Assembly (NCBI GenBank): GCA_945861885.1
Contig: CAMAVR010000036.1
Coordinates: 1 to 36,005, forward strand
DNA: 36,005 nucleotides
Direction: 5' to 3'
Origin: Nannocystis exedens
GTDB taxonomy: Bacteria > Myxococcota_A > Polyangia > Polyangiales > Polyangiaceae
Made by a program: the position numbers and the translations under genes. Of the stretch, positions 30,601 to 36,005 are shown piece after piece. Positions within the stretch are counted from its first letter, which is position 1. Each line of letters opens with the position of its first letter. Under the pieces are notes generated by a model, which had not been told where the DNA came from, did no database searches, and worked only from the letters and a program-made list of their open reading frames with translations.

Positions 30601-31754
30601 TCGAGCGTTGGTGGATCGCCCGGACGTAGACGCCGGTAGATCTCCAAGATTGCCTCTTCGCCCGTCTTCACTTTTTCGGCGAGCAGCGTATCGCGCAGAT
30701 AGCTGCCGACGTTGAGACCGTCGATGAATAGAATGCGGAACGATTCGATCCCCGCTTCGCGGATCGCTTCGAGCTTCGCCTCGTTTAGCTCTTCGTTGCA
30801 CTCGACGAGAACTTCGCCCGTTTCGCGGTCGACGATGTCGTGCGCCGCGACTTTGCCGACGATCTCTTCGATGTCGGCGTGCATGCGATCGATCTTCGCG
30901 TCCTTCAGCTTCTTGATCGCCGCTTTGGTGAACTTGGTGTTCTTTTTGACGATGACGTCGCTGCCGACTTTGATGTCGCGCGTCGCACGTTGGCCGGCGA
31001 GCAGATCGTACTCGACGCTCTTTGAGATCTTGTTCCCCTTTTCGAGGTACACAGTCTCAGTGTTGTAAAAATAGTTGAGAAGATCTTGCGTCGAGTAGCC
31101 GAGCGCGCGAAGAAGCACTGTCGCGTGCAGCTTGCGGCGGCGGTCGATGCGGACATAAATAATGTCCTTTGGGTCAAATTCAAAATCGAGCCACGAGCCG
31201 CGATAGGGGATCACGCGCGCGCTGTAGAGCACTTTGCCGCTCGAGTGTGTCTTCCCTTTGTCGTGGTCAAAGAAGACGCCGGGGCTTCGATGAAGCTGCG
31301 ACACGACGACGCGTTCGGTACCGTTGATGATAAACGTACCGGTGTCGGTCATCAGCGGTATTTCGCCGAAGTAGACTTCCTGCTCCTTAATGTCACGAAC
31401 AACGCGCTCGCCGCCCTCACGGGCGTCGTAAATCATAAGCTGCGTCGTAACTTTGATCGGTGCGGCGTAGGTCATCCCACGCTGCCGGCACTCCTCGACG
31501 TCGTACTTCGGACGCTCAAGGCAGTAGCTTACGAAGACGAGTTCACTCGTTCCGTTGAAATCCTTTATGGGGAAAACGCTACGAAATACCGCCTGCAGGC
31601 CGATCTCTTCCCGTTCGTGTGCCGGGACGTTCGCCTGAAGGAACTTGTCATACGATGACTTTTGAATATCGATGAGGTTGGGAACTTCGATGACCCGCTT
31701 AACCCGGCCGAGGTTTTTACGGATTCGAAAGTTCGATTGGATGACGCTCGCCAT
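27621..31754 (-). CDS. rpoB: DNA-directed RNA polymerase subunit beta
   Basis: The second-largest RNA polymerase subunit, 1377 residues, the usual length. The rifampicin region, at about 515-555, reads [18 protein letters not shown] followed by [13 protein letters not shown]. All commonly mutated positions (the Asp, His and Ser equivalents of 516, 526 and 531 in E. coli) are wild type, so sensitivity is expected; only the Asn at 518 is Thr. [19 protein letters not shown] and, near the end, [20 protein letters not shown] and [18 protein letters not shown] are conserved. AGGAGA lies seven to eight bases before the ATG at 31754. It is preceded by rplL with a 178-base gap and followed by rpoC. 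Confidence 0.99.
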   Translation of the reverse strand: MASVIQSNFRIRKNLGRVKRVIEVPNLIDIQKSSYDKFLQANVPAHEREEIGLQAVFRSVFPIKDFNGTSELVFVSYCLERPKYDVEECRQRGMTYAAPIKVTTQLMIYDAREGGERVVRDIKEQEVYFGEIPLMTDTGTFIINGTERVVVSQLHRSPGVFFDHDKGKTHSSGKVLYSARVIPYRGSWLDFEFDPKDIIYVRIDRRRKLHATVLLRALGYSTQDLLNYFYNTETVYLEKGNKISKSVEYDLLAGQRATRDIKVGSDVIVKKNTKFTKAAIKKLKDAKIDRMHADIEEIVGKVAAHDIVDRETGEVLVECNEELNEAKLEAIREAGIESFRILFIDGLNVGSYLRDTLLAEKVKTGEEAILEIYRRLRPGDPPTLDTAKVLFHNLFFNPERYDLSRVGRLKLNYKFYRDLPEDQRPALDTQILSAQDILETVRHLIELKNGRGSVDDIDHLGNRRVRAVGELMENQYRIGLVRMERAIKERMSMSQEIDTLMPHDLINAKPVSAVVKEYFGSSQLSQFMDQTNPLSEVTHKRRLSALGPGGLTRERAGFEVRDVHPTHYGRICPIETPEGPNIGLIASLSTYARVNDYGFVETPYRKVTEGRVTNEVQWYSALEEEGKHIAQASAGIKPDGRFDEGLVSARLSGEFHMVTPDMVELADVAPNQMVSVAASLVPFLEHDDANRALMGANMQRQAVPLVRSYAPYVGTGMEARLARDSGVCIVARRPGIVESVDATRIVVRSAGDGAEIPDIYPLTKFQRSNQSTCFNQKPIVRAGERVKIGDVLADGPSCDMGELALGQNVVVAFMPWQGYNFEDSILVSERIAKDDVFTSIHIEEFECVARDTKLGKEEVTRDIPNVGEEALMDLDESGIVRIGAEVNPGDILVGKITPKGETQLSPEEKLLRAIFGEKAGDVRDSSLKVPPGVAGIVINARVFSRKGTEKDDRAKDIEEQEKARLERLRDEEIKILRDSVFRQTRKQLIGKTTNGKLVDDKGKVLLQKGQVIDEAALSEIPQKYWGELPVDDVETIAQKLRELDEIVHLREDHFRDKIDRLAKGDELPPGVIKMVKVYIAIKRKLQVGDKMAGRHGNKGVVSRILPEEDMPYLQDGRPVDIVLNPLGVPSRMNVGQILETHLGWGGRVLGWQFQTMIEENAGANVLREHILRVYDGDEDLRAHLAKLSDQEIRDVAKKLGGGVHYASPVFDGAPESAIKESLKIAGLHQSGQSVLFDGRTGEAFDQEVTVGIMYMLKLHHLVDDKIHARSIGPYSLVTQQPLGGKAQFGGQRLGEMEVWAMEAYGSAYALQEFLTVKSDDVMGRTRMYEAIVKGEYNLEPGLPESFNVLIKELQALCLNIELVEASALRAVDHAAEE

Positions 31755-31866
31755 CGCTTCTCCTGGTCGCTACGCGAATCAAACGCCTCAACGTCCACTG
31801 TTTGGCCAGACACGCGCGTTTGTCCGGCCACGAGGCGCTTTTCAACCAACAACGAAAGGGCCGGCA

Positions 31867-31900
31867 CGAGGGATCACTCCCTCGCACCGTCCCTTGGGAC
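31867..31900 (-). terminator. attenuator-like hairpins between rplL and rpoB
   Basis: CGAGGGA-TCAC-TCCCTCG (31867-31884) is a perfect 7-bp stem and GTCCC-TT-GGGAC (31889-31900) a second one. On the minus strand GCCGGCCCTTTCG follows. In E. coli a partial terminator lies in this gap to reduce rpoBC expression; these hairpins may do the same. Confidence 0.5.
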
Positions 31901-31932
31901 TGCACTAGCAAGATGTAACTAACGTCACGAAA

Positions 31933-32313
31933 TTAGCTGAGCTCCACCTTGGCGCCGGCTTCTTCGAGCTTCTTCTTGAACTCTTCCGACTCCGCCTTGG
32001 AGACGCCTTCTTTGACCGCCTTCGGTGCACCTTCAACCAAGTCCTTCGCCTCTTTGAGGCCGAGACCGGTGATTTCACGAACAACTTTGATGACGTTGAT
32101 CTTGTTCGCGCCGGCATCCTTGAGGATGACGTTGAACTCGGTCTTCTCTTCGACCGCGGCGGCGCCTGCGGCTGCCGGAGCAGCGCCTGCGATCATCGCG
32201 GGAGCGGCTTTGACGCCCCACTTGTCTTCGAGCGTCTTGATGAGTTCGGCAATCTGGATGACAGGTAGGTTTGAGAGGTAATCGACAACCTGCTCGTTTG
32301 AAATCTGAGTCAT
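31933..32313 (-). CDS. rplL: 50S ribosomal protein L7/L12
   Basis: The stalk protein that recruits translational GTPases, 126 residues. The N-terminal dimerisation helix region ([20 protein letters not shown]) is followed by the Ala-rich hinge [15 protein letters not shown] (about 45-60), and the C-terminal globular domain with [26 protein letters not shown]. The ending [14 protein letters not shown] strand is present. AGGAG lies seven to eight bases before the ATG. It follows rplJ by 51 bases and precedes rpoB. Confidence 0.98.
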   Translation of the reverse strand: MTQISNEQVVDYLSNLPVIQIAELIKTLEDKWGVKAAPAMIAGAAPAAAGAAAVEEKTEFNVILKDAGANKINVIKVVREITGLGLKEAKDLVEGAPKAVKEGVSKAESEEFKKKLEEAGAKVELS

Positions 32314-32364
32314 TTTCTGTTTCTCCTAAAACACTTTTCAAGCCGTTTCCGGCGTTGGTTACAG

Positions 32365-32892
32365 TTATTTGCCCTGGCGCTCTTTCGCCGACAAAAGATA
32401 GACGAAGTTCTGTGCTGGTGCGTTGAGCAGCCCGACGAACTGCTGCAGCGGCGCTTGGAACGTCGCGAGCAACATGGCCCGAAGCTCATCTTTGCCAGGC
32501 ATCGTTGCGAGCTGTTCTTCAACCGCTTTGGCTGTGAGAACTGACCCTTCAACTAGCCCCGCTTTGATCTGGAGCTTCTCGCCTGCGGCATCTTTTCGGA
32601 AGGCTTTGACAACCTTCGCGGCAGCGCTCGGATCTTCGTAACTCCACGCGACTCCCGTCATTCCGACGAGAACATCGTTGAGCTTATCTCCGTAAGCGGC
32701 CCCTTTGATCGCCTGCTTTACAAGGGTGTTTTTTACAACCTTGTATTCAACCCCGGCCTTACGAAACTCCGCACGGAGCTTTGTGAGCGAGGCGACCGTC
32801 ATCCCCTTATAATCAAGGAAGACAGCTGCGGTCATGCGATCGAAGCGCGCTTTGATGTCGCTGATTTCGGTAGTTTTTACTGCGCGTTCCAT
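32365..32892 (-). CDS. rplJ: 50S ribosomal protein L10
   Basis: The stalk base protein that binds L11 and L12, 175 residues. The N-terminal part shows FLDYKGMTVASLTKLRAEFR (about 25-44) and VEYKVVKNTLVKQA, the rRNA-binding core of L10; the C-terminal helix that binds L12 is at the end. The ATG is only three bases after the stop codon of rplA, and the ribosome binding site GAGGAGG lies inside the last codons of rplA. So there is no room for the usual L10 leader between rplA and rplJ. Confidence 0.98.
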   Translation of the reverse strand: MERAVKTTEISDIKARFDRMTAAVFLDYKGMTVASLTKLRAEFRKAGVEYKVVKNTLVKQAIKGAAYGDKLNDVLVGMTGVAWSYEDPSAAAKVVKAFRKDAAGEKLQIKAGLVEGSVLTAKAVEEQLATMPGKDELRAMLLATFQAPLQQFVGLLNAPAQNFVYLLSAKERQGK

Positions 32893-32895
32893 GGC

Positions 32896-33606
32896 CTAGG
32901 CCTCCTCGACTCTGCCCATGAATTGAGCAGGATCTATTTTAACGCCAGGGCCCATGGTCGAAGACATGGTGATGCTACGCATGTAGATCCCTTTGGCGGT
33001 CGACGGCTTTTGCCGAACGAGCGCTTGGAGGAGTGCTAGTGCGTTTTCTGAAAGCGCAGTGTCGTCGAACGAAACTTTGCCGATGCGGGCGTGGACGATG
33101 CCAGCCTTTTCGACGCGATATTCGATCTTTCCGCCCTTGGCTTCTTTCACCGCGTTCCCGATGTCGAACGTGACTGTGCCGACTTTTGGGTTCGGCATGA
33201 GCCCGCGTGGACCAAGAACACGACCGAGCTTACCGACAGCGCCCATCATATCGGGCGTTGCGATCACGCGATCGTAGTCGAGGAACCCCTCGGAAACTTT
33301 GGCAACCATGTCATCGCTGCCGACGAAATCAGCGCCGGCCTCGCGGGCCTCACGCTCTTTTTCGCCACGCGCGAAAACCAGCACTCGAACAGTCTGACCT
33401 GTTCCGTGCGGTAGAACGATCGCTCCGCGCACCATCTGATCAGCGTGTTTTGGATTCACGCCCAGACGGACCGCGATGTCGACCGTTTCATCGAAGTTGG
33501 CGTACTTCGCTTTTTTTACGAGCGTTGCAGCCTCTCCGACTGAATATTTGCGCGAACGATCGAATAACTCGTCGATCTTCGCGCGCTTTTTCGGCACCTT
33601 CGGCAT
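32896..33606 (-). CDS. rplA: 50S ribosomal protein L1
   Basis: Ribosomal protein L1, 236 residues, which builds the mobile L1 stalk and is a translational repressor of its own operon in many bacteria. It starts [16 protein letters not shown] and contains the conserved blocks [16 protein letters not shown] (about 42-57), [30 protein letters not shown] and [21 protein letters not shown] lies upstream of the ATG at 33606; a longer frame to 33714 is not needed. The 184 bases before it hold several hairpins. Confidence 0.98.
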   Translation of the reverse strand: MPKVPKKRAKIDELFDRSRKYSVGEAATLVKKAKYANFDETVDIAVRLGVNPKHADQMVRGAIVLPHGTGQTVRVLVFARGEKEREAREAGADFVGSDDMVAKVSEGFLDYDRVIATPDMMGAVGKLGRVLGPRGLMPNPKVGTVTFDIGNAVKEAKGGKIEYRVEKAGIVHARIGKVSFDDTALSENALALLQALVRQKPSTAKGIYMRSITMSSTMGPGVKIDPAQFMGRVEEA

Positions 33607-33790
33607 TGTCCTCCTTGTCGGCTGTCGCCTCCCACCTAACAACCTGAGAACATCAGGTGCTCCCCTTTGAATTTGGGGTTGGTGGTTGTGAGGTTTCACA
33701 TAACGGGGAGGCAAACCATTTGCCTCCCTTTTTAGTTTCGCCTCCCGATATCAGCGGGAGGTCAAACTTGCAATTGATCGTCGGCTTTCT
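33607..33790 (-). promoter_or_regulatory. structured rplK-rplA gap
   Basis: The 184-base gap holds, from right to left: CCTCCCG/CGGGAGG (33741-33761), GGGAGGCAAA/TTTGCCTCCC (33706-33728), CCCC/GGGG near 33662-33679, and CACCT/AGGTG with an inner CCTGA/TCAGG at 33632-33658. The motif GGGAGGCRA occurs three times. On the plus strand the second stem has T5; on the minus strand, the transcribed one, it has none, so it need not terminate. A leader bound by L1 or L10 is a reasonable guess. Confidence 0.5.
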
Positions 33791-33800
33791 TTAGCCGACG
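33779..33800 (-). other. hairpin over the rplK stop codon
   Basis: CGTCGGCT (33779-33786) pairs with AGCCGACG (33793-33800) around a six-base loop that holds the end of the rplK stop codon. No T run follows. It belongs to the hairpin-rich rplK-rplA region. Confidence 0.5.
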
Positions 33801-34228
33801 ACGTCGATCCCCATCGACCGGGCTGTCCCCTTGAGGGTTCGAACGGCCGATTCGATATCGGTGCAGTTCATGTCGGCCATCTTTTGCTTGGCGAGCTCGT
33901 GAACTTGAGCGAGCGTCACTTTGCCGACTTTATTTTTGTTCGGCTCTTTGGAGCCGGCGCCTGGCTTTTTGTTGGTCGAAAGCCCAGCGGCTTTCTTGAG
34001 CAGAACGCTCGCCGGCGGCGTCTTGACGATGAATGAAAATGATCGGTCCGAGTAGACGGTGAGCACGACCGGGAAGATCATGTCGCTCCCCTGCGTCTTC
34101 GCGTTGAACTCTTTGCAGAACATCATGATGTTGATGCCGTGCGGACCGAGAGCTGGGCCTACTGGTGGCGCCGGGCTCGCTTTTCCTGCTGGAAGCTGAA
34201 GCTTTACCTGACCTGTGACTTTTTTCAT
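33791..34228 (-). CDS. rplK: 50S ribosomal protein L11
   Basis: Ribosomal protein L11 of the GTPase-associated centre, 145 residues. It shows [20 protein letters not shown] (about 8-27), the Pro-rich thiostrepton-site helix, then [15 protein letters not shown], and the C-terminal rRNA-binding domain with [19 protein letters not shown] and [18 protein letters not shown] lies nine bases before the ATG. It is 119 bases downstream of nusG; a possible promoter (TTGGAA and TACTAC) lies in that gap but is weak. Confidence 0.98.
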   Translation of the reverse strand: MKKVTGQVKLQLPAGKASPAPPVGPALGPHGINIMMFCKEFNAKTQGSDMIFPVVLTVYSDRSFSFIVKTPPASVLLKKAAGLSTNKKPGAGSKEPNKNKVGKVTLAQVHELAKQKMADMNCTDIESAVRTLKGTARSMGIDVVG

Positions 34229-34347
34229 GACTCTCCGCTCCTACGAGTTCCGCATGTTGTGATTGCGGGTCGTAGTACGTTCGCAATAGATGATTCCAAA
34301 ATACTCTGAGGTACCGGGCTTTTGAGCTACTGGGGGCTCGATATAGC

Positions 34348-34881
34348 TTATGTTCGCTTTTCGACCTGTGAAAAATCGAGCTCTACCGGTGTTGCTCGGC
34401 CAAATATCGACACTTTGACTTTCAGCTTCTGCTTGTCGGGCTTGACCTCCTCTACCGTACCCGAGAAATTCGCAAATGCACCGTCAATGACACGAATTTC
34501 GTCACCGGTCTCGAACGAGACGCGCGGTTTCGGCTTGACAGCCCCCTCTACAATAATCTTCCGGAGGTCATCGATCTGGGGCGGCTTGACCTCTTGCGGG
34601 CGCTGATTCCCGATAAATCCCGTCACTTTTGGGGTGTCTTTGACGAGGTGCCAGGCATCCTCCCCCATTTCCATTTCGACGAAGATGTACCCTGGGAAGC
34701 TTGTTCGCTGCTTGACGCGCGACTTCGCCCCGGCCCGAGCTTCGGTCACTGTTTCGGTTGGGATTAGGACTTCGCCGAAGAGCGCATCCATATTGTGCTC
34801 TTTGATGCGCTGCTGGAGCGCCTCGCGAACTTTCGCTTCAAAGCCCGAATAGGTCTGGATTACGTACCACTTTTTCGCCAT
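34348..34881 (-). CDS. nusG: transcription termination/antitermination factor NusG
   Basis: A 177-residue elongation factor that binds RNA polymerase and links it to the ribosome or Rho. The NGN domain has KKWYVIQTYSGFEAKVREAL (3-22) and RTSFPGYIFVEMEM (about 59-72). The KOW domain has GDEIRVIDGAFANFSGTVEEV (two halves around 125-145) and ends in ELDFSQVEKRT. The layout secE-nusG is the standard one; secE ends 19 bases upstream. Confidence 0.98.
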   Translation of the reverse strand: MAKKWYVIQTYSGFEAKVREALQQRIKEHNMDALFGEVLIPTETVTEARAGAKSRVKQRTSFPGYIFVEMEMGEDAWHLVKDTPKVTGFIGNQRPQEVKPPQIDDLRKIIVEGAVKPKPRVSFETGDEIRVIDGAFANFSGTVEEVKPDKQKLKVKVSIFGRATPVELDFSQVEKRT

Positions 34882-34900
34882 CTTATCGCACGCCTCCGGC

Positions 34901-35410
34901 CTAGGATCCGTAAACGAGATTCGTTACAAATCCCCAGAACCGGTCCATTAATGCAAAGTATACGGTGGCAAAAAGGGTCGTAAAAATGACCACCGTCGTC
35001 GAATTTCCGACATCTTTTCGCGTAGGCCACGTCACTTTTGAAAGCTCGTCGGCGACCTCTTCTAGAAGCTTTCGCGTTCGAGTGAACTTCCAGTAGTAAA
35101 TCGCGGCGGCGATGGCTATCACGGCGGCGACCGGCATGAGCACGTCGTCGCGGGGCTCTCCGAGCGCCGGCTTCCACTGCGAGAGGCGGTGCCAGGCCAA
35201 ATTGCCGAAACGCTCGATCAGAAACGCAATCCCGATCGCCGCGCCCATATAGGCCGCATAGACAAATTTCGCCTGCCCGAATTGGGTCGGGACAAATTCG
35301 CCTCCGCCCTCAATCTCGCCGACCTTGGAGAGGTCGCCTTCGTCTGGTTCGGGACGGAACTCGCCCGTATTTTCGGGTAGGTCGGTCTCTTTTTGTTCGT
35401 CGTTGGGCAT
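34901..35410 (-). CDS. secE: protein translocase subunit SecE
   Basis: A 169-residue SecE, one of the three SecYEG channel subunits. It is larger than the single-helix type: an acidic N-terminal region (about 1-45) and three hydrophobic helices, near 48-65, 90-106 and 138-160. The conserved amphipathic segment ELSKVTWPTRKD is at about 122-133, just before the last helix. The gene lies between tRNA-Trp and nusG, 22 bases after the tRNA. The long acidic start is unusual but has no obvious function. Confidence 0.95.
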   Translation of the reverse strand: MPNDEQKETDLPENTGEFRPEPDEGDLSKVGEIEGGGEFVPTQFGQAKFVYAAYMGAAIGIAFLIERFGNLAWHRLSQWKPALGEPRDDVLMPVAAVIAIAAAIYYWKFTRTRKLLEEVADELSKVTWPTRKDVGNSTTVVIFTTLFATVYFALMDRFWGFVTNLVYGS

Positions 35411-35432
35411 GGCGTCTCTCTCGTGACTACTG

Positions 35433-35505
35433 CAGGGGCTGGGGGGATCGAACCCACGACCTGCGGATTTGGAATCCGCTGCTCTACCAGCTGAGCTAAA
35501 CCCCT
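35433..35505 (-). tRNA. tRNA-Trp (anticodon CCA)
   Basis: A 73-nt cloverleaf on the minus strand. Acceptor stem AGGGGTT/AGCCCCT with one G-T pair, D arm GCTC/GAGC, anticodon stem GCGGA/TCCGC with loop TTCCAAA, T arm GTGGG-TTCGATC-CCCCC. The discriminator is G, as expected for Trp. The 3' CCA is not encoded. It sits in its common place between rpmG and secE. Confidence 0.97.
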
Positions 35506-35530
35506 AAAAAAGCCGGCCTTTTTGGCCTAA
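35506..35530 (-). terminator. weak hairpin with T run before tRNA-Trp
   Basis: On the minus strand GGCC-AAAAA-GGCC is followed by GGCTTTTTT, just before the tRNA. The stem is only four base pairs, so it may be an incidental sequence or a weak attenuator between rpmG and the tRNA. Confidence 0.25.
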
Positions 35531-35546
35531 GCTGCGTGCCGCCTGT

Positions 35547-35693
35547 TTACTTGGTCTCTTTATGTAGCGTATGGCGTTTGCATGTGGGACAAAATTTCTT
35601 GAATTCGATCTGCCCTAGCTGCTCGGCCCTTCGTGTTGTCTTGTAATTTCGTGTTCCGCACTCGGAACACGCTAGGGCAACCTGTATTCGCAT
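35547..35693 (-). CDS. rpmG: 50S ribosomal protein L33
   Basis: A 48-residue zinc-binding ribosomal protein, too short for most gene lists. It begins MRIQVALACSECGTRNYKTT and ends KRHTLHKETK. The four zinc ligands are present as Cys9, Cys12, Cys35 and Cys38 (CSEC and CPTC), so this is the Cys-containing form. Only 26 bases separate it from the 90-nt inverted repeat that follows tuf. The next gene on the strand is tRNA-Trp. Confidence 0.95.
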   Translation of the reverse strand: MRIQVALACSECGTRNYKTTRRAEQLGQIEFKKFCPTCKRHTLHKETK

Positions 35694-35719
35694 TTCGGTA
35701 CCTGTTGCCCTGTTCTAAT

Positions 35720-35809
35720 CCCCGTAAACGTGCCCGTGCCCGTAAACGTGCCCGGTTTTTGACGCGAACCGGAGAAAAATCCGGGCACGTTTACGGGCAC
35801 GTTTACGTG
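35720..35809. repeat. inverted repeat with GTAAACGTGCCCG units, copy 2
   Basis: The left arm CCCCGTAAACGTGCCCGT continues with a second CCCGTAAACGTGCCCGG; the right arm has CCGGGCACGTTTACGGGCAC and GTTTACGTG. The arms pair over about 29 bases if one six-base unit (CCCGTG) is bulged out on the left. The central part differs from copy 1 at 23133-23234. It lies between tuf and rpmG, both on the minus strand. Confidence 0.9.
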
Positions 35810-35816
35810 TACGAGT

Positions 35817-36005
35817 CTACTGCAGAACCTTGGTCACAATGCCGGCGCCGACAGTTCGGCCGCCTTCGCGAATCGCGAAGCGCATCTGCTCTTCGAGACC
35901 GACCGGGGTGATGAGCGTAATCGTCATCGTGATGTTGTCGCCTGGCATTACCATCTTGACGCCTTCGGGAAGTTCGCACGTCCCGGTTACGTCGGTCGTT
36001 CGCAT
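35817..36005 (-). CDS. tuf: elongation factor Tu, C-terminal part
   Basis: The last 62 residues of EF-Tu, cut by the window edge. It has [20 protein letters not shown] and PGDNITMTI, then the ending [21 protein letters not shown], which is domain III. The start of the gene is outside the window. The Met at the edge is internal. It is the first visible gene of the tuf-rpmG-tRNA-Trp-secE-nusG-rplKAJL-rpoBC group. The 90-nt inverted repeat starts eight bases after the stop. Confidence 0.98.
   Translation of the reverse strand: MRTTDVTGTCELPEGVKMVMPGDNITMTITLITPVGLEEQMRFAIREGGRTVGAGIVTKVLQ

Overview
The window reads as an ordinary chromosomal segment of a fairly high-GC bacterium from a deltaproteobacterial lineage, most likely Myxococcota or the neighbouring Bradymonadota. 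The reasons are the Feo-type iron transporter with a small Cys-rich partner, lipoproteins with tandem four-cysteine modules, an Ala/Lys-rich histone H1-like tail, and a translationally coupled pair of conserved proteins of unknown function of a kind I associate with myxobacteria. This placement is inference from protein style, not from a marker search. I see no prophage, integrase, transposase or CRISPR array.

Layout. 1-247: non-coding, with a cluster of hairpins and two copies of a terminator-like element. 248-3082 (minus): dapB and dapA, overlapping at ATGA, behind a lipoprotein gene. 3235-3961 (plus): a sigma70-like promoter, then rplU and rpmA. 4083-6900 (plus): an iron-uptake operon (feoB, a Cys-rich small protein, feoA) with a Fur-box-like palindrome over the feoB start codon. 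7026-7763: a four-module Cys-rich lipoprotein. 7859-10084 (minus): a RecD2-type helicase. 10175-10819: a MarC-family membrane protein. 10874-12837 (minus): groES-groEL. 13170-15468 (plus): two coupled conserved hypotheticals and a secreted protein. 15455-19536 (minus): an acyl-CoA dehydrogenase, a response regulator fused to a histone H1-like tail, an SCP-2-like protein and a VWA-domain protein. 19584-20447: tRNA-Arg(ACG), a 130-nt hairpin, a seven-copy short tandem repeat and tadA. 20601-22871: a large lipoprotein of unknown function. 23276-36005 (minus): the classical transcription/translation cluster tuf-rpmG-tRNA-Trp-secE-nusG-rplK-rplA-rplJ-rplL-rpoB-rpoC.

How the genes work together. 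The right third holds the core machinery: elongation factor Tu, stalk and L1/L11 ribosomal proteins, the NusG/SecE pair and both large RNA polymerase subunits, all in one direction. The usual regulatory spacing of this cluster is rearranged: rplA and rplJ are almost fused, while the rplK-rplA gap is long and rich in hairpins. dapA and dapB catalyse consecutive steps towards diaminopimelate and lysine. The feo genes form a ferrous-iron import unit.

The least ordinary items are: the receiver-histone fusion, whose reading frame depends on a run of eight G; the FeoB with roughly 95 extra residues after its first membrane segment; two related long hairpins built from GTAAACGTGCCCG units after rpoC and after tuf; and the repeat array that forms the upstream region of tadA. 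None of these amounts to a clearly new system from sequence alone, but each can be checked.
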